A stretch of DNA of 64,000 nt from Candidatus Altimarinota bacterium (GTDB lineage: Bacteria > Patescibacteriota > Gracilibacteria > BD1-5 > UBA2023): contig JALNXF010000005.1 in the NCBI GenBank assembly GCA_023230505.1, positions 48,338-112,337 of the forward strand, written 5' to 3'. A model generated the notes under the pieces. That model was not told where the DNA came from and did no database searches. It worked only from the letters and a program-made list of their open reading frames with translations. Of this stretch, positions 23,708 to 36,145 are shown piece after piece. A program made the translations under genes and the position numbers. The number at the start of each line of letters is the position of its first letter. The first letter of the stretch is position 1.

Positions 23708-24922
23708 TTAAAAATTAATAATTTTAGTCTCATCTGATTTTCTTTCTTTTAGTTCATAACCTCAAAACTCAAGTGTTTTTGGGGAAATAACAATTCTATA
23801 TGGAATTCAAATTAAATCTGAATCATTTGCCTTTTGGCCAAATCCTGCCTTTTCTCTGTCGTCAATTATTACTTCTCATCATTCACCCTCTATTTTTTTG
23901 GCTAACTCTATCGCTTTGTCTAAATTGTCTCAAATTACGATAATATAATGAGTCGCTGGCGCAATACTTTCTGGCCATACAAGTCAATATTTGTCCATCA
24001 TTGCTTCTGCTATCACTCACATAACTCTAGAGACTCATATACCATAACATCACATAAAAACTGGTTTATCTTTTCAATCTACATCTGTATATTTCAGTCC
24101 AAAAGCATCACTGAATTTTGTTCAAAGTTTGAAAATATTTCACACTTCTGAAGTTTTTACAACTTTGTATATATCTCATTTACATCCCACACATTCAAAA
24201 TTTTCTCAAACTATTTCATTATTATGAGCTTGTCCACATTTTTCACAAACATAAATATTATCTTCTCAAATTCATAAAATTGTCTGGAATTCATAAGAAA
24301 ATTTTGAGAAAGCTCAACCTGATGCAAAGGCATACAATGTATCTTTCCCTAGTCAAAGTCTATCAAAAATTCTTATATACACTTTTCTTACTTCTTCAAA
24401 ATAAACCTCTAAATCTTGCTCACTTTTATGAAAACTATACAAATCCTTCATTAAAAATTCTCTTCCTCTAAGTATTCACGATTTCGCTCTTGCTTCATTT
24501 CTAAATTTATTTTGAAATTGGTAAACACTCATATTATTTAAGTCCTTGTAAGATTGGATAAATTCCTGCATAAGTGGCGTAACAACCTCTTCATGCGTTG
24601 GATTCAATCCATATTCTTTCCCTCCAGATCCTTCAAATTTAAAAAGTACATCCACACTATCCCATCTATTGGTTTTTACCCAACTTTCCTTATTAGCTAG
24701 CGCTGGCATCAATATCTCTTGAGCTCAAAGTGAATTTATTTCCTCTCTCACAATATTTTCTATTTTTCTAAGTACTTTTAATCAAAAAGGTAAATAATTA
24801 TATACTCAAGCTATTTCTTGACGAATAAATCCAGCTTGAAGTAAAAGTGAAGTAGATCTATTGTCACTTACTTTTGGCTCTGATTTCAGAGTTTTAAATG
24901 GAAATTTTGAAAGTTGTATCAT
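23708..24922 (-). CDS. proS: Prolyl-tRNA synthetase without editing insertion domain
   Basis: Class II synthetase charging tRNA-Pro; 404 aa. Motif 1 region [17 protein letters not shown], motif 2 [21 protein letters not shown], and motif 3 GCYGIGVSRVMGV are present, with the C-terminal anticodon-binding domain. The chain is far shorter than the E. coli enzyme (572 aa) because the INS editing domain between motifs 2 and 3 is missing; that gap holds only a short CxxC-containing insert ([14 protein letters not shown]). Mischarged Ala-tRNA-Pro would need a trans-editing protein elsewhere. Confidence 0.93.
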
Positions 24923-24932
24923 ATTTTATTAA

Positions 24933-25163
24933 TTAATTTTTATTAAATTTATCGAAAATCTTTTCTAAATTAAGTTTTCATCAGTGTTTCTTTTTTCATT
25001 TTACTTTAAAATTACCTTCTTTATCTAGGTATACTTTATCAATTATAGATTCTACTCTTTGAGCAAAATTCAGTCATCAAAAGGCATTAATAAGCAAAAA
25101 TAATTTATTCATATCTTCTATTTGTCTTTTTGGATTAGCTAAAATTTTCTCCATTCTATTCAT
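24933..25163 (-). CDS. Small basic protein (76 aa) between lysS and proS
   Basis: A 76-aa lysine-rich ORF ([20 protein letters not shown]; tail KKKHGGKLNLEKIF). Its start overlaps the end of lysS by 8 bases and proS starts 10 bases later, so it is part of a synthetase operon. No recognised domain; the basic composition would fit nucleic-acid binding. Confidence 0.6.
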
Positions 25164-26736
25164 TTACAGGTTTTGTTAAAGGAAATAAAATACTATCTCT
25201 AAGATTTTCTTGTCCAGTTAAAAGCGTAATTATGCGGTCAATTCACATACCAAGTCAAGATTGACAAGGCATTCCGTATTCCATCGCAAGTACAAAATCA
25301 TCATCTGGACTTGTAGCTTCTTCATCTCCTGCAGCTGCATTTTTAGCTTGCTCGGTAAAATTTTCTCATTGTTTGATTGGATCAACTAACTCGCTATATG
25401 CTTTAACTGCTTCCCATCAATTTATAACTAGCTGAAATTGTTCTACAATATTTGGATTTTCGTCACTCACTCTCGCAAGTGGTTGCATAGTGCGGGGGTA
25501 ATTGTAGACAAAAGCTGGTCAAATTATTCCGGGTCTAAGAACTTTTTTGTATAAGTAATCAATTAGTGTATTTAATCCCATTTTTTCCATTCTCTCAAAA
25601 CGAATTCATTTTGATATTATATCATTTCTTAATTTGTCTTCATCTCAGATATTATAAGTAGATACATCTATTCCACAAGCATCACGAACTCATTTTATAT
25701 AATCAATTCTTTCCCATGGAGTTGAAAAGTTTACGCTTTGAGAATTTCAATCTTTGTCTTTTATTTGTACAATTGGGTCTAAGTTTAATTTTGTAAATAA
25801 ATAATCAAACATTTTTTCGGTAAATCTCATATTATCCTCAAAATCCCAAAAAGCAGAATAATGCTCAACAGAAGTAAATTCCTGCATATGAGATGGGTCA
25901 GATCACTCATTTCTAAATTGTCTTCCAATTTCAAAAACACGTTCAAATCTTCAAACCGTTGCTTTTTTTAGGCTTGTCTCTGGGGAAATGCGAAGAAAAA
26001 AATCATGGTCATAATCATTGTGATGTGTAATAAAAGGGGCAGCTGCCGCTCCTGAAGCTGAGCTTCCAAGTATTGGAGTTTCTATTTCTATAAAATCATT
26101 TTCATCATAAAAATCACGAAGTGCCTTAATAAAGCGAGATCTAAATAAAAATCTCTCATAACTTTCTTTATCTGTAATTAAATCCAAATATCTTTGGCGA
26201 TAAATAGATTCTTTATCTTGTAATCCATGAAATTTCTCAGGAAGCGAGCGAATAGCTTTTGATAAAAATTGGAATTCACTCACAAATATAGTCAGTTCTC
26301 ATTTGTGCGTCATAAATAACTCTCATTTAACTCCAATAAAATCCCCAATATCCACCAGTTTTTCTACAAATTTATAAGCCGACATTTCCTCTCATTCTCC
26401 TGAGACTGGTCTCAATTCTTTGAGATCAGTCTCTCAATTTGAACTTATCGAGCAATTTTCACGTGAGAACATAATTTGAATTTCACCAGTTGAATCTTGT
26501 AATTTTCCAAAAGAAATTTTACCAAAACTTCTATATAAAATAACTCTTCCGGCAGTTTGTATTCACATTTTAGTGTCCAATATAATATCATTAATATCAC
26601 GAAAAACTTCTTTTTCTCTCAGAATTAATTCACTTATTTTATCTTTTTTATCAAATTTTGCGGCATAAGGAATAATCCCAAAATTCTTCATTCTTTTGAT
26701 TTTTTCAATTCTTACTAAAGATTCTTCATTAAACAT
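25156..26736 (-). CDS. lysS: Lysyl-tRNA synthetase (class II)
   Basis: Charges tRNA-Lys; 526 aa, typical. An N-terminal OB anticodon-binding domain is followed by the class II core: motif 1 around [24 protein letters not shown], motif 2 with [28 protein letters not shown], and motif 3 GMPCQSGLGMGIDRII. The ATG at 26736 is preferred over the in-frame one at 26769 because it matches the family N-terminus ([19 protein letters not shown]). It is first in the minus-strand operon with the small basic protein and proS. Confidence 0.95.
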
Positions 26737-26889
26737 AGTTAATAGCTTATAAATATATAATTTCTTCAATATTATAAATTATTTCAAATAAGTCAATTTG
26801 ATGTGGGGTTAAATTGAGAAAATTTGCGAAATAATTGATTTTTTCTTATAAAAGATATTATAAAGAAAATTAAAATTACTTATAAAAAT

Positions 26890-27567
26890 ATGGAAATAAA
26901 TCCAAAAATAGACGCTTCTTGGCTTAAAATACTTAAGTGAGAATTTGAAAAAGACTATATTAAAAATATTAAAGAATTTCTGATTAAGGAAAAAAAAGAA
27001 TGAAAAACTATTTATCCAGCCTGAAATAATATCTTTAATGCACTAAATCTGACACCTTTTGATCAGGTAAAAGTGGTAATTCTAGGACAAGACCCATATC
27101 ATGGAGTCGGGCAAGCTCATGGACTTAGCTTCTCTGTGCTAGATTGAATTAGAAATCCACCATCTCTCCAAAATATTTTTAAAGAATTAAAAAATGATAT
27201 TTGAGCAGAAATTCCAACAAATTGAAATCTTGAAGCTTGGGCCAGACAATGAGTTTTACTTCTTAACGCCGCGCTCACTGTAAGAGCCTGAGAACCAGCT
27301 TCTCACAGCAAAATTGGCTGGGAAATATTGACAGATGCGATAATTTCAAAAATATCATCGCAAAAGTCTGGAATTGTTTTTATGCTCTGGTGAGCATTCG
27401 CTCAGTCAAAAGAAAATTTGATAGATTCCAAAAAACACCTAATTCTAAAAGCCCCTCACCCATCCCCATTTTCTGCCCACAAATGATTTTTTTGATGTAA
27501 GCATTTTTCCAAAACTAACGAATATTTACAAAAAAATTGAATTAAACCAATTAATTGGAGAATTTAA
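26890..27567 (+). CDS. ung: Uracil-DNA glycosylase
   Basis: Removes uracil from DNA; 225 aa. The water-activating loop is [18 protein letters not shown], the LLNAALTV segment matches the uracil-binding region, and the minor-groove loop [17 protein letters not shown] is present at the C-terminus. It complements the dUTP-limiting operon at 9523-12137. It converges on the Fic-like gene with a one-base gap. Confidence 0.96.
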
Positions 27568-27568
27568 A

Positions 27569-28360
27569 TTAATTCTTTGTTGATTCACATGGAAATAACT
27601 CGAGAAACCCTCGGATGAGGGGCTCGTGATTTCACTGATCCGCCTCACGGAATATTCCGTCATTCACAAGTTTCTGAATCCCTTCGCCAAAGTTATCGGG
27701 TAAGATGTACCCATGCTTAATGAGAAGAATAGATATAACAAAAAGATATACCGTTCCATTCCCATTGTAATATGGATGTGCAAACCAAGAGTACTCAAGA
27801 TAGAGAGTTATTTTTATAAGAAAATGTAAATTATTCTCAGTATTGAAGAATTGATTTATGTTTTGAATTGATTCTGATATAAGATTGTAATCAAGATAAT
27901 TATATATTTCGTCTCAATATTTTTTAAAATCTCGCTCTTTTCTATACTCTCCCGCTGGATAGAGTTTCTTGAATTTCTCTCATTTTGGTCAGATTGTTGT
28001 TCCCCAGAGTCACTTTGGGAATAATTTCACATGAAGAATATTTATTTCTTCTTGAGTTATGTCTCATTTTTGTTCTACCAAGCCCCAAGAATATTCAAAT
28101 ATATCCTGTACGACCGCGTAGAACATGCTTTTGATATCCTCCTCTTTCTTGAGCTTATGTTCTTCGGCTAGTCGGAAGGCATATTTATACATCCTGTTTT
28201 CTATGAGTATAAAAAGACTTCTTTTTTTTACTTGTTCATTATCTGATTTTCTTTGTGTATCTATTATCTCCATGAGTTCTCAGTATTTTTTTTGCAAACG
28301 AAAAATATCCTCGATATCTATATTGATTCCTGTTATTTTCTGTAATTGTTCTAAATGCAT
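27569..28360 (-). CDS. Fic-like protein with altered active site
   Basis: A 263-aa helical protein. Residues 195-204 read HPYYNGNGTV, close to the Fic AMP-transferase motif HPFxxGNGR, but the arginine that binds the nucleotide phosphates is Thr203 and the expected downstream Arg is missing. Flanking text (HFLIKITLYLEYSWFAHP) fits the Fic core helix. Either catalysis is altered or lost, or it is a distant relative. Operon: it follows the deaminase gene by 3 bases and ends against ung. It uses UGA as Gly, although the local GC content is visibly higher than average. Confidence 0.65.
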
Positions 28361-28363
28361 GGG

Positions 28364-28918
28364 TTAAAGTCAGTGATATTGTTTGTGGAGTTTCTCGAAG
28401 AGCGGGTACTCACTCATTTTCTTCAATGATTCATATTTGTGTATCTTATCTCCGATCATCTTTATGAAAAAAAATGTATAAAACGACATATCCTCCGTAT
28501 CTCAGAAATTTTTCAGAGATTGTATGATAATCCTCAAATATTCCTCCTCATTTGACTGCAAAATATTTGTCTGTATACCGACTTGTTTGAGCGTATCTCT
28601 ATGAAAAGCGCATCATCATAGATCGGTATCTTTGAGGATATAGTTTACCTCCGAAAATCCTCAGAAATCCACTATGGATTTCATACATTTCCTACATGGT
28701 TCGAGTGTGACATAGAGTTTTTTGTCAGGCACATCTCTATACTCTGGAAATTGTTCAAGTAAAATCCTCTCGGCATGAGCATTTCTACTATTTTTCGTCC
28801 CAATCTCATTTCCGGCAACTCCGACGATCTTGTCTCATATTACTAAAATCGCCCCGATTGGCAAATTTCATTTTTTGGAAGCCTCTATGGCTTCTCGTAA
28901 GGCGGTTTCTATGAACAT
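28364..28918 (-). CDS. Cytidine/deoxycytidylate-type (TadA-fold) deaminase
   Basis: A zinc deaminase of 184 aa. The motifs His48-Ala-Glu50 and Pro73...Cys74-xx-Cys77-type (LEPCRKC) define the catalytic zinc site. The C-terminal 80 residues form a non-standard extension (NEEEYLRIIIQSL...), unlike compact TadA or CDA enzymes. Substrate is uncertain: tRNA adenosine, a free pyrimidine, or a product-specific base in a biosynthetic or defence context. It is embedded between methyltransferase and Fic-like genes in a tight operon (gaps of 2-3 bases). Confidence 0.78.
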
Positions 28919-28920
28919 AT

Positions 28921-29577
28921 TTAAGATTTTACTGATTTTATAGCTATATATCTTGGATTAACATTTTCTCATCGGGAATCTTCATGAAAATCAAGTAAGT
29001 TGAAATTTTTCAAAAAAGCAGGGCTTATTATTTCTGAAAAAATATGCGTAAAATAGGTTATATTGACACCACTAAACAATCATACGGTCAATTTTTGTTT
29101 TTGAAAATATAATTTTTGCTCTTTTTTCATAAAGTCATTTAAGGGATGATGGTGGATAAATAGAAATAATCATCATTTTTTGAGAACCCTTACTACCTCC
29201 TTGTATAATAATTCAAAGTCAGATAAATAATTAAATGCAAATTTTGCATATACAACATCAAAGGAGTCATTCTCAAAAGGCATATTTTCAAAATTTCACA
29301 GATGAAGATTTAAAGGATTTTTTATGTTATTTTTCGCTTGGTTTATCATAAATTCTGATGAGTCTATTCAGAAAAAGTCTCCATTTAAGTAAGATTCAAA
29401 ATAAGCAATATCATGCCCGTCTCAACATCAGAGATCCAATATTTTTTTTCAGTTTAAATCTCAGATGTTGTTTTTAATGTATTCTAAAGGCATATCTCAT
29501 TTTTCTGAGAAATATTTTTGTTGTCCTTGTATATAATTTTCTCAAATTATATCATATTGTTTAATTAAATCGTCCAT
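28921..29577 (-). CDS. Class I SAM-dependent methyltransferase
   Basis: A 218-aa Rossmann methyltransferase. Motif I reads ILDLGCGDGHDIAYFE, the acidic residue after beta-2 is in FFGIDSSEFMI, and post-motif residues FDVVYAKFAFNYLSD and VLKKGGLFLFIHHH complete the fold. The substrate is not evident; small-molecule or lipid methyltransferases of the Methyltransf_11 type look like this. It is 2 bases upstream of the deaminase gene. Confidence 0.85.
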
Positions 29578-29580
29578 ATT

Positions 29581-30330
29581 TTATGATTTGGTTATATAAA
29601 TATAATCCTCCTTCCTGGGTAACTTTCAATTTACTGAATTATCTTTAATAAAATCAAGAACCATTTTCAACTCCTGATTGCTAATACTATCAAAATTTTT
29701 GAAAAGCATAAATGAAAGACAATTTTTTCAAATTTGCGTTAGGTTTAGTATCTCATCGACTCAGTCAAAGTATCAGTTTTTTATTTCATGGGTGTAATGA
29801 ATACCAAGAATATCCAACTGAGAAATAATATTTTGTGTAATATCTGGGAAGGTATATCAGAAAAGTTCTTTTAATTTATAGTCTATATTGTGTTTATTTT
29901 GGTTTATAATAAGAATAGTTCATCAACTATTTAATTTTTGATACATTGTATCGAGAATATTTCTCGCATCCGAGAGGGTCTGAAAAATGAAAGATGCAAT
30001 AATTATATCTGATTTTAGTAAATCAATTTGCTCCAATTTTTTATTGAAATATATTACATTACGAGAGGTGGATTTTTCTTTAAAATCATTAATTAAGTCC
30101 TGAGATGGCTCAATAAAATTATATCTATAGTTGATTTTATTCTGAATAGAAGATATTATTCATGAAGCAATAATTCAGTTACCAGCTCCAATATCAGAAA
30201 TAACGATCTCATTTTTATTTCAGATATCTTCTATAAGATTGATTATAGTTTCAATGGCGATTCTCTTTCCATCAACCCTATTGATAAAATCAAGAAATAC
30301 TGACCTATTTGTAGTATATGCTCAAGCCAT
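29581..30330 (-). CDS. Second methyltransferase-like protein
   Basis: A 249-aa protein with a Rossmann-type motif I (VISDIGAGNGIIASGI) and the later LNSGGTILIINQNK strand, so a SAM-binding fold is likely. The rest diverges from the 28921-29577 product. It precedes that gene by 3 bases and follows the pilin-like surface protein by 2 bases, and is probably transcribed with the whole 27569-30330 block. Confidence 0.72.
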
Positions 30331-30332
30331 AT

Positions 30333-32738
30333 TTAATTTCTATAAATCTTTACATAATCTATGATGTCATTCCATTGCTCTTTACCTATCACGCTTGATC
30401 AAACATATATGAAATCTTTGTTTAAGAGAGTAGAATCTCTTCCTGTTGCTATTTTTTCAAATCAATCACCTACTGCTTTTAAACTAAATTTATCTCAATC
30501 AAACGATGCTATAATCTTATATAACTTATTTAAATCTACGCTATTAAATTCTGAAATTGGTATATTTTTTTCTACTCAATTAATAAACAATTGTAATTTA
30601 TTTCAATATACTGATGAAGTTGTATTTAAAACTAATTTATTACTACCTGTATTTAGACTTCCAGAAAAATCAAATAAAGTAAAGTTTTTACCTAGTGAAC
30701 TTCTTTTCAGTGCACCTCACCTAATACTCATTTCAACTGTAAATTTATCTTTTAAATTTAAATCTTTTAAATTATATCTAATATATTCAACTCAATCATT
30801 ATCTAAGAAAATTCCTCAATTTCAAGCTGGATAAGACATAAATGAGGTTCAACTATTGTAATTTACAAGTCATAAAGGTGTTATAAAATTAGTTGTAATA
30901 TTTGATGTATCTGAGCTCGAACTCACAAAAATAGAACTATCTAAATTAAAATATGGAGTATAGCTTAAGCCTCATATTTTTGGAAGCAAGGAAGTTTTTA
31001 AGGCTTGAGTGTCTTGTAATTTTGTAAAAGGTCAAGATATAGTATTTTTTGAAACTACCATTATTGTCTCAAATCATAGCATATCTCAATCATCAGTATT
31101 CATATACATATCTCCAGATTCATTATATGGAGCATAGGCTACGAGCTTATCCTCAAGACATCAATAATTTTTAAATAGTTTTTTTCATTTCTCACATGAA
31201 GCATTGAAATTTGAAGCATTCTTTTTGTAATTATTTATAGTAGTTTCATCTATTGTTTGTCCAGAAGTTCTTTGTATAAATTCTCATGTACAAGCCTTTT
31301 TTCAATCATTAATTGTTTTACATAATTTTACTGCATAATTTGTACTTCAATTTAGCCATGAGATATTTGATATACTAATATTAGTAAAAGTTGGAGAAAT
31401 TGTTATTCAAGTAAAATCTTTTTGTTCTCAAAATAAAGTTCCCACTATTTCTATATAATCAGCTCAGAAATTATCTACTTTTACATTTAATTTACCAGAA
31501 GTTCTAATAATTGATGTAACATTTGGAATTATTCCTGAGTTAAATTTTAATTGTGGAGTTTCTACATCTAATATTTTTCATGTTCACATATCTGTTGGAA
31601 TAGAGGTTGTATAATTAAAATCTACTGGTTTTGTTGAATCTTTTACTTCTAAGTAAGAAATTCAATTTTCATAAAAAAGTCATTTTGAAGCATTAGCTTC
31701 TGTAAATAATGGTATAGTTTCAACATTTTCATCTGTTTTAGAGGTAATTTTTCATACTTCAATTTTTCACTGAATTAAAGAAATAATTCAAGATGTTGGA
31801 TTTGTTGTCATTCCAAATACTGTTCATCTAACAGAGGCTGCAGCAAAAGAATTAGTAACCTCGAGCGATGAGTCAGTATCCAATTGTGGAGCTTTTACCC
31901 AAATCTCTCAGAGTGATAAATTAAGCATTACTTTTGTAAGTAAATTGCTATTATCTTTGTATTCCAAATCAGAAAAATTAAGAATTGAATCTTGTGAACT
32001 AGATCCTAGTTTTAATTCTGTTCAATCTGATAAATTAATTGTAGCAAGTCATCAGGCTCACACCTTCACTGTATTTCATTTTTCTATTTCTTGATCTAAA
32101 ATATTTTGTGTAATTGTATTTCAATTATTGTCTATAATAGAAACTGTTCCAACCGTTCCAGAATAAACAGATATTTTTCAGGTTAATTTTAATTCGAATG
32201 GATTATAAGGCAAATATTTACTTTTACTTGTTACAAAATTAGGTCAGCTATATTCTTTTACTAGTCAAGCTAATTCCATTCTATTTCAGCCAATATCTCA
32301 GACTACATAAGAAAAATATTCTCATTTTTCATTTAAAACAGTGGCAAGATTATAACCTGAGTTTCAATCAAGTCTTTTTCAGTATGCGTAGTAATTTTTT
32401 GTTTGTCCATCCATAAATGGATATCACATTTTATCTCTTGAGAGAGTTTTTTGAGTCAAAAATCAGCTTACTCAAAAAGCTCAATCTATTCAATGAGCAT
32501 AAGTTCAGTTTTTATCATAATATTGTTTATTTCAACTTGGGTCTGGATAAGTTTTATTTTGTGTATAATTAGTTTGGAGTAAATTATATATTGCTGTTAA
32601 ATCAGCGACGCGTGAAGTATTATATTGATTTGATCTATAATTAGACGAAAAAGTAAATCAGATTATTGCAATAACCGCAATTATTGCTGTAGTTGTAATG
32701 ATTTCTACTATAGAAAATCACTTTATTGACTTATTCAT
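30333..32738 (-). CDS. Prepilin-like surface protein with FecR-like and LamG-like domains (801 aa)
   Basis: The N-terminus is a type IV prepilin signal (KSIKG|FSIVEIITTTAIIAV), with Glu at mature position 5 and a hydrophobic helix; cleavage would be by a prepilin peptidase. Around residues 215-290 is a FecR-like region (LSDGTELKLGSSSQD ... SLEVTNSFAAASVRGTVFG). The C-terminal third has the strand pattern of a concanavalin/LamG lectin fold (FTVEMSIRG, LFDFSG). The prepilin glycine before the cleavage site is UGA. I infer a minor pilin or adhesin displaying a binding domain. It sits 60 bases downstream of a VirB4-like ATPase gene. Confidence 0.75.
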
Positions 32739-32798
32739 ATATTTATAATAAAGAAATAACCCCGCAATGTTATCATATTTATATACGAAGTCAAATTT

Positions 32799-34757
32799 TT
32801 ATTTATTTGGATTTGTGGTAATGATTTTTTCTTCAAAAAATGAAGCTAAAATATGAATTCAAACATGCTCTGTTCAGGCAAAAAATAGCCCTTGTCAAAC
32901 GGAAGATTGAAGAAGAATATATTTTTCTTGTTCGGTTAATTTAAAAATATTTTGTAGAACATCAATTGAAGCTGGAGATTGTTTGAGAAGAAGTTGAATT
33001 GATGAATTTGTAACTATTGCTTTTCAATATTTATTTGTAACAAAATCTTCGACATCTTGAGTAATTGTAGTTACTCATAAATTATATTTACGAGCTCTTT
33101 TTACAAGTCAGAACATAAATTTTGCGCTGTCTTCATATTGCATAATATTCCAAGCTTCATCAACAACCAAAAATCTTTTTTTATTTGAACTTCTAACAAT
33201 ATTCCAAATATAATTTAGGATTATATACATCGCAACTGGACGCAATACTTCATCAAGATCTCTCACTGAGAAAACCTGTAATCATTCAGTTAAATTAATA
33301 TTTGTGGGTTCTGAAAAAATTCAAGAAAAAATTCAAGAAACATACTTTTCAAGTCTTTCAACTAGTCATTTTGCTCAATCCATAGTCTCAAGAACTGAAT
33401 ATAAATCTTTCATAACTGGAACCTCTTTCCTTTCTATATTGTCATCATCAAAAGTAATTCATTTAAGAGAATATGTGATTATTAGTGCTTTTTCAAGAAT
33501 TGAACTCTCGCTTGGGGTTATTTTTCAAAGCATTAAATTTAAAAGTCATATAAGGTTAACTATGGCTCATCTAAGTAAATCTCAAGGATTAGCCTCGTAA
33601 TCCTTCATTCATTTTGGTAAATCAAATGGATTAATTCTTTCTTTTGAGTTAAGATTAATATTTAGATAACTTCCGCCCACAGTGTCTACTAATGTCTTGT
33701 ATTCATTTTCTGGATCTATTACAATTACATCAGTTCAAAGCATAAGACTCCTAAGAATTTCTAATTTAATTGCAAAAGATTTTCAACCTCAAGACTTCGC
33801 AAATACTGTCATATTTGCATTTTCTGTCTTAAATCTGTCGAAAATAATAAGTGAGTTATTATGAGTATTTATTCAATATAAAATCCCATCATCTTGACTA
33901 AGAGAATTAGATGTAAATGGAAAAGTTGTAGAAAGTCATTTTGTGGAAATATTTCTAAAAACTCCTACTTCGTCTTTTGCAAAAGGTCAAGTCGCAATAA
34001 AACCCTGTTCACTTCTTAGAAATGCCTGTTTAGTTAAAATATTTCTTCCACTTAATAGGCTCTCAAAACTATTTCATAATTTTTTTAATTCTTCCTCGCT
34101 TTCCGCATAAATACTTACATAAATTCACATATGAAAATATTTTTCTTGTCATCTAGTAAGACTTCATCTAAGTTCTTCTACATCTTGGATTTGAGCATCA
34201 AGTGCTGGATCATTAATAAGTCATTTGTCTTGATTAATACTTCTTTCTGAATAAAGCTCAGTTAATCTTTTTCTTAAATATTTCATTATGTAAGCTCCCT
34301 CAATTGGGTAGACAAATATAGACAAATCAAATTTTATGTCCCAATTTATTAGAGGAGATAGCCAATTTCATTCAAGAAAATCTGGGTATGCATAAACAAA
34401 AAATGTTTTTACATAAGTATCTCAGATTTGTATTTTGCTTGCATCAATTTTCATCATAGATGGAGCAATGGCGTCTTTTACAAAAGCCAAAGCCTCATTA
34501 TAATCTTTTTCTCACTGTTTAATTTCTTCTGCTTCTTCCTTTGTTAATTTCTTTGATAAATCTAGTGTTGTCTCTTCTTTTTTTGATACAGAATTATTGT
34601 CTTGTTGTACGGAACGATTGCTATCGTTCCCTACTAAATCTTCTTCCATTTTTGAAATAGTCGAAATTTGGCTTAAAGAAATTTCTTTCTCAAAACCAAG
34701 AGCATCTCAGGTATAATTCTTATTTACTAGATCTATTAATTGTACTTTATCAGACAT
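32799..34757 (-). CDS. VirB4/TraC-like type IV secretion ATPase
   Basis: A cytoplasmic ATPase of 652 aa energising a type IV secretion/conjugation or related pilus machine. Walker A is AKSGGGKS at about 320-327 (two glycines UGA), followed by the VirB4 signature VIVIDPENEYKTLVD; Walker B is FLVVDEAWNIM with Asp533-Glu534, and TITQDVEDF matches motif C. The N-terminal 200 residues show the VirB4 dimerisation-type domain with YAYPDFLEWGWL. Its neighbours are a SpoIIE-type phosphatase upstream and the pilin-like surface protein downstream. Confidence 0.88.
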
Positions 34758-34842
34758 AATTTATTAGTTATATTTTTATTTTATTTAAAAAGTATCTTTT
34801 TACAATCAAAATTCCTTGCTATTATCCAAAATTATCGCTTAG

Positions 34843-36018
34843 TTAATCCCAAATCCATTCTGTAATATTTTCTTTTGGTAGAATAACTGGTACATTATTT
34901 TCAATAATTTTATCTCATTTATTATGGATTACAATAAGAGTAATATCGTCAAATTGACGATGATCATATCACATAAATTTTGATAATTCTATTGTAATGC
35001 TATTATATATTCACTGTGCAGTCTTAACTTCGGTTTTATTTATTGTCTCAATAAGTCTATCAAGTCAAAACATAAGTGCATCCTCTTTTTTACCATTTCT
35101 CGCTTCTGTAATTCAATCTGTATACATGACAATTACATCATCAAGTTCGACAGAAATTTGAGCTTCTTTCAAGATTTTTGAAATATCTTTTGTCATACCA
35201 AGTGCAATACCTCCAGATTTTATTTTATATGTTTTATTGTCTTTTTTCTTATAAATAAGTAAGTATTCATGTCAGGCTCATGACATATACATTTTTTTTG
35301 TGCTTTCATCCCACCTGATCATAAGAAGCGTCATCAGCATATTTGATTTTATACGAGGTTTTAGAATTTCATTTGCTCCAGCGAGAATTAACGCCGAATT
35401 TATCATTAATTTAGAAAAGGCAGAAATAAGAGCATTTACCATCATCATTACAAATCCAGAAGCCACTCAATGTCCAGTAACATCTCAAATATAAATATAA
35501 TAATTATCTTCTTGTTTTATTACATCATAACTATCTCATCCAACTTCTGATGCACTTTTTGTATTAGCTACGATATCTAACGATGGTACTTCAACTAATT
35601 TTTTATTTAAAGTATTTTTTTGGATTTCAGATGCTAATTCAACTTCTCATTTTAAAGCCTTTCCACTAATAAATTCTTCCTTAACATTCTTTAACATTTC
35701 CAGACTCCTATTAAAAAAGCTAATTATATATTTTATTTCTGGATTAGCTCCAGAAAATTCAAGACTTTGTCATTTTTTTCATCAAGTAAGGAATTGCGCA
35801 ATTTCTCTTTTTAGGTCAGAAATTGGTTTAATTATTGAAGTAAAAGTAAAAAAATAAATTACTACAATTTCAAAAATCATTATCACCAAATAATAAAGGC
35901 TTAAATCAGACTCTAAAGAAAGTGCATTTAAATAAAAATAAATACCTATATCTCAAAAAATAAATATAAAAAGCAGTATTAAAACCGAATGTTTATTTAA
36001 AGTGTTTAAAAGTTTCAT
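34843..36018 (-). CDS. Membrane-bound PP2C/SpoIIE-type serine phosphatase
   Basis: A 391-aa protein with two N-terminal TM helices (about 13-32 and 42-62), a HAMP-like linker, and a C-terminal PPM/SpoIIE domain. Metal-binding aspartates occur in EVGGDSYD and YIGDVTGHGV, and the last motif is YTDGITEARN followed by FDDITLIVI. Such RsbU-like enzymes dephosphorylate regulatory proteins in partner-switching pathways. No anti-sigma partner is adjacent. It lies upstream of the VirB4-like gene, 85 bases apart, and may be co-transcribed. Confidence 0.87.
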
Positions 36019-36087
36019 ATCATGAATTTAAAATTATTGCTAGTATTGTATCATATTTTTCATATTTTAGCAAAAAAATAATTAAAT

Positions 36088-36114
36088 TTGATATAAAATA
36101 TTTTTTTGTATAAT
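36088..36114 (+). promoter_or_regulatory. Promoter of ssb
   Basis: TTGATA at 36088-36093 and a perfect TATAAT at 36109-36114 with a 15-base spacer, 31 bases before the ssb ATG, in a divergent intergenic region. Confidence 0.55.
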
Positions 36115-36145
36115 ACTTGCGTTTATATTTTAATAAAATTTATTT

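Noticed and set aside
28690..28720. A GGTTCGAGTGTGAC string resembling a tRNA T-arm
   Set aside because: It lies inside the deaminase coding region and no cloverleaf can be built around it.
30361..30834. Plus-strand frame of 157 codons
   Set aside because: Antisense to the LamG-like end of the pilin-like protein; no independent motif or start signal.
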